Shown: positions 1-5,820 of the stretch, one piece after another
How the letters are laid out: the number at the start of each line of letters is the position of its first letter
Numbering within the stretch: position 1 is the first letter of the stretch
Source of the DNA: Bacteroidales bacterium
GTDB taxonomy: Bacteria; Bacteroidota; Bacteroidia; Bacteroidales; UBA7960
DNA: 6,060 bases
NCBI GenBank assembly: GCA_003557765.1
Contig: PWNO01000024.1
Location: forward strand, 1-6,060
Reading direction: 5' to 3'
Position numbers and translations under genes: made by a program
The notes under the pieces: generated by a model
Told to the model about the DNA's origin: nothing
The model's input: only the letters and a program-made list of their open reading frames with translations
The model's database searches: none

Positions 1-5
1 CTCGG

Positions 6-2999
6 GTGAATAAAGATGATCTATTGCGTTACGATAATAATATTGTCAATCATTGGCGGCACATTACAGCCAAACGAAATCTGAGCGAAGGGCGCACACT
101 GCATCTCAAGTACTTCCAATATCTTGCCCTGCTTTTCACCGAAATATTTTTAGATAATTATTTTCATCATCCGGATTCACTGCTGGCGAGAATCAACACA
201 GTGATTGATTCTTACAACAACGGTAAACCGGAAAAAGAACGGTTAGAAACGTTCGAAGCCAGCGAACTTAATAAAATGGCTTTCTGGATGGCAACCGGCA
301 GCGGTAAAACTCTGCTCATGCACTGCAATCTATTGCAGTACCAACACTATCTAAAAAAGCACCGTCGGGAAAATGAGATTGACCGCGTGATCCTGCTCAC
401 ACCCAATGAAGGGTTGTCCCAACAGCACCTAAATGAATTTGAACTTTCAGATATCGAAGCAGGCATTTTTTCCAAAAAAGGACTGGGAAGTTTCATTAAT
501 CAAAAACGCATAGAAATCATCGATATTCACAAACTGGCTGATTCCAGCGGTGATAAAACCGTCGATGTGGCAGCCTTCGAAGGCAACAACCTGGTGCTTG
601 TTGATGAGGGGCATTCGGGGGCTAGCAGCGGGGGCGATGGCGCCTGGATGTCTCGACGAAATGCCCTGTGTGAAAATGGTTTTTCTTTTGAATATTCTGC
701 CACCTTTGGTCAGGCTGTCAAGTCGAATGAACACCTGATTCAAGTCTACGCCAAAAGTATTTTGTTCGACTATTCCTACCGCTTTTTTTACAAGGATGGC
801 TACGGCAAGGAATATCGCATTCTCAACATGGAAGATGACAGCCAGGAAGCCCAACGTTACCGCTATTTGAGCGCCTGTTTGCTGGCTTTTTACCAGCAAC
901 AGAAGGTGTATGAACAAAACCCAGCAGATATGTTGGCTTATCTGATCGAAAAGCCGCTGTGGGTGTTCGTCGGCGGCAGCGTGAAAGCCGTCTACCAGCG
1001 TAACAAGCGCAAAGTCTCCGATGTGCTCGATGTGATCCTTTTCCTGGCGGAATTCACGCATCCCCAAAAACAGGGGATGAATATCAGGGCCATTGACCAT
1101 TTCCTCAAGGGGAAAGCCGGACTGCTGGACGACCAGGGCAATGATATTTTTGAACGAAGCTTTGAATACCTGGCTGGCCTGCGAATGTCGGCAACACAGC
1201 TCTTTGAAGATATCCTGAAGGTCTTGTTCAACAGCAACAGCGCCGGTCGTTTATTTGTTGAGGAACTCAAGGGATGTGAAGGGGAAATTGGGCTGCGTAT
1301 CGGTGAAAACGAATACTTCGGACTGGTCAATGTTGGTGACCCCAAAGCACTATGCCGGCTGGCTGAAGACCACGACGAAGTGATCGTCACTGAAAAACCA
1401 TTTTCCACATCGCTGTTTCAAGTGCTTGAAAAACAAGACTCAAAAATAAATATTCTGATCGGTTCACGAAAGTTCATGGAAGGTTGGAACAGCTGGCGAG
1501 TCTCCACAATGGGACTGATGAACATTGGTCGGGGAGAAGGTACACAAATCATTCAGTTGTTTGGGCGCGGTGTACGCCTTAAGGGGCGGGATTTCAGCCT
1601 CAAACGCAGTACCGCTATTAATGACAAACCACCTCGATATGTCCCGCTGGTGGAAACTTTGAATGTCTTCGGTGTACGGGCAGATTACATGCGCCAATTT
1701 GAAGAGTATCTGACAGAGGAAGGGCTTCCTATAGAGCCACAGAAATTCAATTTCATCATGCCGGTAATCCCTAATCTTGGTACAAAGAAGCTCAAAATCA
1801 TCAAAGTTAAGTCGGGGATAGATTTCAAAAGCCAGGGCGAAAGACCCCTGCTGGATTTGCCAGATGACCAACTCAGTCGCAGACCAATTACGATGAATTG
1901 GTATCCTCATGTCCAGGCGATTTCAAGCCTGAATGTGAATGATGAGGCAGCCAACTTGAACCAGGGCAAATTGACTGCAAAGCACATCGCCTTTCTAAAT
2001 ATGGACCAAATATACTTTGCGTTGCAAGATTTCAAAGCAGATCGCGGCTGGTACAACCTCAATATCTCACGAAAAAACCTGCGTGATTTATTACTGGATG
2101 GTACCTGGTATCAGCTTTATATCCCGGCTGATGATCTGGCATTTAATAACTTTGAACAGGTGTTTCGCTGGCAAGATATTGCTATAGCACTGCTCAAGAA
2201 ATACATGGACAGTTTTTACAAACATAAAAAAGCTGAGTGGGAAAGCAATCATCTTGATTACAAAGAACTCACCCCAGATGATCCAAATTTCATCTCTGAA
2301 TATCACATCCTGATTGAGGAGTCGCGTACCGATATTGTCAATACATTGGAAGAGATCAAACAAGCTGTTGAAAGCAGGGATTTTCGGCTTATTGAATATC
2401 AGCGCATGTCTGCCATCATGTTTGAGCGGCACCTTTACCAACCCTTGCTTTTCTTAGGGGTTGGGATGGAGATTGAGATCAAACCGGTCGCGCTCAACGA
2501 AGGTGAAAAGACTTTTGTGGAAGACCTGAAGAAATATTATGATGAAAATCCTGCTATCTTTGAAAGCAATGAATTGTACTTACTTCGTAATCGAAGTCGT
2601 GGAAGCGGAATTGGCTTCTTCGAGGCCGGCAATTTCTACCCGGACTTCATCCTCTGGGTGGTCAAAAATGATCTGCAGCACGTTGCTTTTGTCGATCCGC
2701 ATGGTATGGGCCGGGAAGGCATAGAAGATCCTAAAGTTCAGTTCTATAAAAAGATTAAGGAGATAGAGAAAGAGTTGGGAGATCCCAAGGTGGTTCTGGA
2801 TTCATTTATTGTTTCCCCAACTCCCCTGGCTGAGATCCCACAGCAAACACGGGAAATGAATAGAGAAGAGTGGGAAGCTCGTCATGTGTTATTCCAGCGA
2901 GATGATCCTAATGGGTATATTTACAAACTATTTCGCGTACTAAAAATTGAAAGCAATACAATAATAATCTCTGAGGGTAAGGGGGCAGGAAAATCTTAA
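6..2999 (+). CDS. Type III restriction Res-like SF2 helicase with degenerate PD-(D/E)xK-like C-terminus
   Basis: Predicted DNA-dependent ATPase/translocase of about 997 residues, of the kind annotated as a DEAD/DEAH-box helicase or type III restriction subunit. Visible SF2 motifs in order: Walker A ATGSGKT (res 96-102), motif Ia-like LTPN (131-134), Walker B/motif II DEGH (200-203), motif III SAT (231-233), motif V-like region KFMEGWN (489-495) and motif VI QLFGRGVR (517-524). Near the C-terminus, YPDFILW (878-884) followed by FVDPHGM (895-901) has the spacing of the type III PD-(D/E)xK nuclease, but D-x-H stands where E-x-K is expected, so cleavage activity is doubtful. The start is uncertain. 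GTG at 6 gives a natural-looking N-terminus, but the frame stays open to the window edge, so the gene may begin further left. Its stop overlaps the next gene's ATG, so the two are probably co-translated. Being an SF2 helicase is secure; a defence role is inferred from family and neighbour. Confidence 0.9.
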   Translation: MNKDDLLRYDNNIVNHWRHITAKRNLSEGRTLHLKYFQYLALLFTEIFLDNYFHHPDSLLARINTVIDSYNNGKPEKERLETFEASELNKMAFWMATGSGKTLLMHCNLLQYQHYLKKHRRENEIDRVILLTPNEGLSQQHLNEFELSDIEAGIFSKKGLGSFINQKRIEIIDIHKLADSSGDKTVDVAAFEGNNLVLVDEGHSGASSGGDGAWMSRRNALCENGFSFEYSATFGQAVKSNEHLIQVYAKSILFDYSYRFFYKDGYGKEYRILNMEDDSQEAQRYRYLSACLLAFYQQQKVYEQNPADMLAYLIEKPLWVFVGGSVKAVYQRNKRKVSDVLDVILFLAEFTHPQKQGMNIRAIDHFLKGKAGLLDDQGNDIFERSFEYLAGLRMSATQLFEDILKVLFNSNSAGRLFVEELKGCEGEIGLRIGENEYFGLVNVGDPKALCRLAEDHDEVIVTEKPFSTSLFQVLEKQDSKINILIGSRKFMEGWNSWRVSTMGLMNIGRGEGTQIIQLFGRGVRLKGRDFSLKRSTAINDKPPRYVPLVETLNVFGVRADYMRQFEEYLTEEGLPIEPQKFNFIMPVIPNLGTKKLKIIKVKSGIDFKSQGERPLLDLPDDQLSRRPITMNWYPHVQAISSLNVNDEAANLNQGKLTAKHIAFLNMDQIYFALQDFKADRGWYNLNISRKNLRDLLLDGTWYQLYIPADDLAFNNFEQVFRWQDIAIALLKKYMDSFYKHKKAEWESNHLDYKELTPDDPNFISEYHILIEESRTDIVNTLEEIKQAVESRDFRLIEYQRMSAIMFERHLYQPLLFLGVGMEIEIKPVALNEGEKTFVEDLKKYYDENPAIFESNELYLLRNRSRGSGIGFFEAGNFYPDFILWVVKNDLQHVAFVDPHGMGREGIEDPKVQFYKKIKEIEKELGDPKVVLDSFIVSPTPLAEIPQQTREMNREEWEARHVLFQRDDPNGYIYKLFRVLKIESNTIIISEGKGAGKS

Positions 3000-3001
3000 T
3001 G
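2987..3001 (+). promoter_or_regulatory. Shine-Dalgarno and TAATG stop/start overlap coupling two genes
   Basis: The helicase stop TAA (2997-2999) shares its last A with the ATG (2999-3001) of the downstream abortive-infection gene. AGGA at 2987-2990 lies 8 bases upstream inside a purine-rich run, a fitting ribosome binding site. This one-base overlap is the usual layout for translational coupling, so the two proteins are probably made together in related amounts. Confidence 0.8.
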
Positions 3002-3796
3002 GGTAATGGACTTTCAGGAAACGAAATTAGGAAAATCGTTTACCAATATATTGGTGTGAACTATGGCTACTTGGGTGATTTTAGTTATAGAACTCATACT
3101 GAATTTTATCCATTGTATTGCGATTTGGATATTGACCCAAATAAAGTTGAAGGCACAACAAAGGAGAGATTTATTAAAATTATTTCTTCACAAAGCCCCA
3201 ATAACCAATCTAAAATTATCAAAGGAGTGCTAGAGCGTTTCCCGATAGATGCAGAAAACAAACCCAAATCGAGGACACTAAAGCTTCATGATGAACTAGA
3301 AGAAACCGCATCTCGGCTAGAAACAGGAGATGGAGTATCCGCAGTTTCTTTGCAAACGTCTTACGCAGTGGTGCTTCAGGCTTTAAAGGAGGCTGAATTG
3401 TTGTTGAGTAAGTCAAACGCATCAAGCGGTATTGATCGGTTGTTTACTGCCTTACAAGGGTATATGGAATTTATTCTTGATGATGCAAACATCTCCTACA
3501 AAGAAAATGCATCAATTACGAGTTTGTTTAAGATTCTCAGAGATAATCACCCAGCGTTTCAAACTTCAGGGCATAGGGTACAAGACATAAGAAAAATTCT
3601 TCAAACGATGTCAGCAATCATTGATGCACTTCAACCAGTACGGAATAAAGCTTCCCTTGCTCATCCAAATCCCTTATTAGAAGAACCAGAAGCCATGCTG
3701 ATCATCAATTCAACCAGAACAATATTGCACTATTTGGCTGGAAAAATTCAAACCTGGAGAAATGAACAGGAAAAGATGGACGACATCCCATTTTAA
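2999..3796 (+). CDS. Abortive infection family protein with Abi_C/HEPN-like C-terminal domain
   Basis: Predicted cytoplasmic protein of 265 residues with no signal peptide or membrane segment. Residues about 144-250 look like the abortive-infection C-terminal domain (Abi_C): a helix around GIDRLFTALQGYMEF, then LFKILRDNHPAF, then LQPVRNKASLAHPN and a final helix TRTILHYLAGKI. Within it R215-N216 ... H222 forms an R-N-x5-H signature (R-x6-H), compatible with the R-x4-6-H catalytic motif of HEPN ribonucleases. Residues about 1-82 form a separate N-terminal module (cores GYLGDFSYRTHTEFYP and GTTKERFIKI) resembling conserved N-terminal regions of other Abi-type proteins; I cannot name it. The middle (about 90-140) is a linker and helical region. 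ATG is set by the TAATG overlap and AGGA. Known for the family: HEPN domains often cleave RNA in abortive defence. Inferred: this is the effector or accessory of the upstream helicase. Confidence 0.85.
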   Translation: MGNGLSGNEIRKIVYQYIGVNYGYLGDFSYRTHTEFYPLYCDLDIDPNKVEGTTKERFIKIISSQSPNNQSKIIKGVLERFPIDAENKPKSRTLKLHDELEETASRLETGDGVSAVSLQTSYAVVLQALKEAELLLSKSNASSGIDRLFTALQGYMEFILDDANISYKENASITSLFKILRDNHPAFQTSGHRVQDIRKILQTMSAIIDALQPVRNKASLAHPNPLLEEPEAMLIINSTRTILHYLAGKIQTWRNEQEKMDDIPF

Positions 3797-3979
3797 ATAC
3801 CCTAAGTGTTTTTTAAAACATTGTTTCTGAAAATTCGACCGAAGGGCAGGTAAATAATGAATATCACAGTATCCTCGATCTACCTTTTGCATTTTTAATA
3901 AATCACTTTTGCACTAAATTCTTGAATCTGAGTATTTTAATCTCTTTTTCTAGACAATAATATCCAGCCAGGTTCCTTA

Positions 3980-4606
3980 TCATCTTTCAGTTATTTTCCA
4001 GTACAACCCTTTAGAAGTGATCAATCCATTCTCATCGCACCGTGTTACCTTATACAATTGATCTAGTTTTGGAATATTTAGCCATAAAATATCATTATTT
4101 GGTTTCATCCATTGAGGCCATTTATTAATCTCCAATCTTCTCGGTTTTGTTGGTGATAAGCAAACAAAATGAGGCATAACATTATTCCAGTTATTTCCAT
4201 TTTCACCAAAGATTTCTCGGTATCTTATTGCCTTTGAAACCATTTGCTTATTTGACCATCCACCAGTGACTTTTGCTTCTAAAAGAATTACATGGAAACC
4301 AGTTTGATCCTTAAATGCAACTAACCAATCAGTATCTTCTTGTTGAGCTTTGATTACTTGATTCTTATTTAAGTACACTTTATCTAAATTATTCTCTCTT
4401 GCAAGATTTAAACTGGCATATAGCCAATCAACATGATAATCCATAGCTGAAAATGCGTCGCTGGGAATTTCAATGTTGATTAATTCGCTTAGATCATTCC
4501 GAAAACTCTGACAAAGTGAAAAATTATAGTTACCGAGCAAATAACCAGTTAAAAAGAAGCGCTCTTTTGAATTGAACAACTTTAACCATTCAAGCAAGTT
4601 ATTCAT
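3980..4606 (-). CDS. Small PD-(D/E)xK nuclease-like protein, function unknown
   Basis: Protein of 208 residues from the chosen ATG, soluble, with no signal peptide. It carries a PD-(D/E)xK-type signature. Counted from the upstream TTG (position 4627), acidic residues E97, D98 and D100 precede a strand (WLVAF), followed about 16 residues later by LLEAK (115-119, with E117 and K119) and then a helix containing Q128 and Y136, as in RecB-like nucleases. The N-terminus is helical (LLEWLKLF) and the C-terminus (KGLYWKITER) has no recognised domain. ATG at 4606 is preferred because AAAGGTG (4615-4621) lies 8 bases upstream; TTG at 4627 would add seven residues and has AGAGG too close. The gene is AT-rich compared with the helicase and typA. 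It converges on the helicase/Abi pair with 183 bases between stops. It could be a solitary restriction-type nuclease or a repair/defence accessory; fold assignment is moderate, biological role unknown. Confidence 0.75.
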   Translation of the reverse strand: MNNLLEWLKLFNSKERFFLTGYLLGNYNFSLCQSFRNDLSELINIEIPSDAFSAMDYHVDWLYASLNLARENNLDKVYLNKNQVIKAQQEDTDWLVAFKDQTGFHVILLEAKVTGGWSNKQMVSKAIRYREIFGENGNNWNNVMPHFVCLSPTKPRRLEINKWPQWMKPNNDILWLNIPKLDQLYKVTRCDENGLITSKGLYWKITER

Positions 4607-4614
4607 ATTTTCCA

Positions 4615-4621
4615 CACCTTT
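4615..4621 (-). promoter_or_regulatory. Shine-Dalgarno site deciding the nuclease gene start
   Basis: Read on the minus strand, AAAGGTG ends 8 bases before the ATG at 4606-4604. Five contiguous bases match the anti-Shine-Dalgarno complement AAAGGAGG. The two TTG codons further upstream (4627-4625 and 4624-4622) have only AGAGG, 2 or 5 bases away, so the ATG is the better start. Confidence 0.5.
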
Positions 4622-4662
4622 CAACAATTCCTCTTTAAAATAGAGAACAGCAATTTAGATTA

Positions 4663-4676
4663 TGATCTTATGATCA
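4663..4676. promoter_or_regulatory. Candidate operator: inverted repeat TGATC-TTAT-GATCA
   Basis: Perfect 5-base inverted repeat with a 4-base spacer. It lies where the transcription start of the candidate minus-strand promoter (4677-4705) would fall, a position typical of repressor operators. The DNA is AT-rich and the arms are short, so chance is a real alternative. Confidence 0.3.
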
Positions 4677-4705
4677 AGCATATTTAACGCAATCATAGTT
4701 GACAA
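4677..4705 (-). promoter_or_regulatory. Candidate sigma70-type promoter for the nuclease gene
   Basis: On the minus strand, TTGTCA (4700-4705, one mismatch to TTGACA) is followed after 17 bases by TATGCT (4677-4682, two mismatches to TATAAT). The start would fall near 4670, about 65 bases upstream of the preferred ATG. The nuclease gene lies far from the upstream nucleotidyltransferase gene, so it plausibly needs its own promoter. Sequence match only. Confidence 0.4.
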
Positions 4706-4791
4706 TATTCCCCATCTTTCAAGAAGGTAATTATTTATCAATAAAAATTATATTTCAAAGTATATTACTAAAAAATGATCTTGTCTTTTAC

Positions 4792-4809
4792 TGCAACCAT
4801 ATTGCAACC
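4792..4809 (+). repeat. Two TGCAACC direct repeats, 11-base period
   Basis: TGCAACC occurs at 4792-4798 and again at 4803-4809, one helical turn apart, in the gap between the two minus-strand genes. This could be a protein binding site or coincidence; it lies about 90-110 bases upstream of the candidate promoter at 4677-4705. Confidence 0.3.
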
Positions 4810-4824
4810 CAGTGATGATTCGCC

Positions 4825-4875
4825 AAGATTGAGCCGGTCTTCTGGTCAACAGCACCAGGTTTGAAGATTGGAGCC
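4825..4875. repeat. Imperfect direct repeats flanking a small hairpin, just after the nucleotidyltransferase gene
   Basis: AAGATTGAGCC (4825-4835) recurs as AAGATTGGAGCC (4864-4875), differing by one inserted G. Between the copies is CTGGT-7-ACCAG (4842-4858), a 5-base stem. The second copy abuts the nucleotidyltransferase stop codon. No T-run follows the hairpin on either strand, so it is not a standard terminator. It might be the trace of an insertion or rearrangement. Confidence 0.3.
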
Positions 4876-5391
4876 TTATTTTTCAGATCGTCTCGGCCAA
4901 ATCACTCTTCCACAATTCGGCTCAAGCAATAACACTGCTTTGGCGGCTAATAACCGGGCGGTTTCAGTTTTACCTTTCATCAAATATCTTTGAATTGATT
5001 TTTCTGCAGCTTCATTCTCGTGGGCATCAATACTGCGAACCATACAATCTACTCTGCGTCCAATAAAATTAGGCTTATCCTGTGATTGGCCGAATTTTGC
5101 ATCGCCAAAATCATAAAACTTTAGTCTCTTTGGATACAAGTCTTTTTGGGGATTCCTTCTGTAGAAAATAAAAACATCAAAGTCATTGATGCCAGTGCTT
5201 CTATCAATATAATGGAGTGCTGCACCCTGACAAAGTGCAATGCAGATTTCACGACCAGAATACAATCTTGCCCATTCGGGGTATTTATCAAAAAACTCAG
5301 CCTGGTCTTTTCGGGCAATTAAGGCCAGCCTATTTAAATCAGCAATTTCGATTGTTCGATATGACCTTCCGGTTGAACCTACTGTGCTCAT
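4876..5391 (-). CDS. Nucleotidyltransferase-fold protein, uncharacterised
   Basis: Soluble protein of 171 residues. The central region has the polymerase-beta-like nucleotidyltransferase pattern: a hydrophobic strand leading into C54-Q-G-A-A58, then after 11 residues D70-F-D72 followed by hydrophobic residues (NDFDVFIFY), and a third acidic residue, D115, in a strand (RRVDCMV). These acidic residues would bind two metals and NTP. The Gly-Ser/Gly-Gly of classic members is Gly-Ala here. The C-terminal part (about 125-155) is helical, ending in a basic tail. ATG at 5391 is supported by GAGGT (minus strand, 5397-5401) with 5-base spacing. Similar solitary proteins are usually annotated as hypothetical. 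It could transfer nucleotides to a protein or RNA, or be an antitoxin-like or defence component; nothing here settles the substrate. It is co-directional with the nuclease gene but about 270 bases upstream of its start, so a shared transcript is uncertain. Confidence 0.75.
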   Translation of the reverse strand: MSTVGSTGRSYRTIEIADLNRLALIARKDQAEFFDKYPEWARLYSGREICIALCQGAALHYIDRSTGINDFDVFIFYRRNPQKDLYPKRLKFYDFGDAKFGQSQDKPNFIGRRVDCMVRSIDAHENEAAEKSIQRYLMKGKTETARLLAAKAVLLLEPNCGRVIWPRRSEK

Positions 5392-5579
5392 ATAATACCT
5401 CGCGTTGAATTTTTTCTATGATTAAGAAGCATAAAAATTGAATACCTTTATAGACATTTTAACATTGTTATTATTCCGTTCAGTTAACTGTGAGAAGGAT
5501 TTTAACCTGCAATTATTATTTGTGATATCAATCATGAAAATGCAACCAATTCTTAAAATTTTTTATACACATCATCAAA

Positions 5580-5779
5580 GGGCTGCGCACAGGTGCTGAA
5601 TTCAGCGGTTAACAGGCTGCCAACCCCCGCATACTGGGCCAACATGAGCCTTCATTATAAGAAGATTCTTTTTGATTTATTAAACTTACCTCTATCCAAA
5701 ATCGATCCAATCGGATAGGATTATGTTTCTGCAGGACAATGTCCAAGACAGCGTCGGCCTGATTGGCCGATGTTTTTTT
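5580..5779 (+). promoter_or_regulatory. Candidate attenuator leader or small RNA upstream of typA
   Basis: A plus-strand intrinsic terminator ends this segment although no plus-strand gene lies between 3796 and it. GGGCTGCGC at 5580-5588 can pair with GCGTCGGCCT at 5751-5760 (nine pairs including two G-U, with one bulged base at 5754). That partner contains the 5' arm of the terminator stem, so the two pairings exclude each other, as in transcription attenuators. Other hairpins lie between them. Alternatives are a free-standing small RNA ending at the terminator, or the relic terminator of a gene displaced by insertion of the accessory block. A weak TATACA box at 5564-5569 could start such a transcript. 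This is inference from sequence complementarity only. Confidence 0.3.
5752..5779 (+). terminator. Intrinsic (rho-independent) terminator
   Basis: CGTCGGCC, loop TGATT, GGCCGATG (5752-5772) forms an 8-pair stem with one G-U, followed directly by seven T (5773-5779). It works only in the plus direction, since no T-run lies on the other side. It ends 41 bases before typA, so it either stops a transcript from upstream or controls read-through into typA. Confidence 0.8.
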
Positions 5780-5820
5780 GCAAGAAACCTGGCTTCTCAT
5801 GAATCGAGACTTATCATTTT

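Larger units (their letters stand above)
5392..5820. other. Gene-free stretch between divergent nucleotidyltransferase and typA genes
   Basis: 429 bases without a convincing gene. It should hold both divergent promoters; the only tidy -10-like boxes are TATAAA on the minus strand (5447-5452) and TATACA on the plus strand (5564-5569), both without good -35 partners. It contains the palindromes CAGTTAACTG (5481-5490) and GCTGAATTCAGC (5595-5606), a short hairpin CTATCC/GGATAG (5692-5697 with 5713-5718), GGAC-AAT-GTCC near 5733-5743, and an intrinsic terminator (5752-5779). The segment 5578-5650 is noticeably more G+C-rich than its surroundings and also holds a 30-codon minus-strand ORF (5553-5645) of doubtful meaning. 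Confidence 0.7.

Noticed and set aside
447..2441. Several minus-strand open frames of 116-217 codons inside the helicase gene
   Set aside because: They lie antisense to a frame with complete helicase motifs, lack recognisable domains and have unnatural residue composition.
2960..2996. C-terminal GKGAGKS of the helicase, looking like a second P-loop
   Set aside because: Spacing is one residue short of GxxxxGK[ST], no nucleotide-binding fold surrounds it, and the purine-rich codons are explained by the ribosome binding site of the next gene.
3807..3820. TGTTTT-TT-AAAACA hairpin as a bidirectional terminator between convergent genes
   Set aside because: The stem is almost all A-T and the loop is only two bases; no convincing terminator is visible in 3797-3979.
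4699..4704. Perfect plus-strand TTGACA as a promoter
   Set aside because: No acceptable -10 at 16-18 bases and no plus-strand gene downstream; the overlapping minus-strand TTGTCA has a better partner.
4775..4864. 29-codon plus-strand ORF
   Set aside because: No Shine-Dalgarno, no recognisable sequence, and it opposes the direction of both flanking genes.
5447..5452. TATAAA on the minus strand as the -10 of the nucleotidyltransferase promoter
   Set aside because: No -35-like hexamer at 16-18 bases (AATAAT and similar only); kept only as a note in the intergenic entry.
5609..5800. 63-codon minus-strand ORF across the terminator
   Set aside because: No ribosome binding site, it runs through the terminator hairpin, and it shows no domain.
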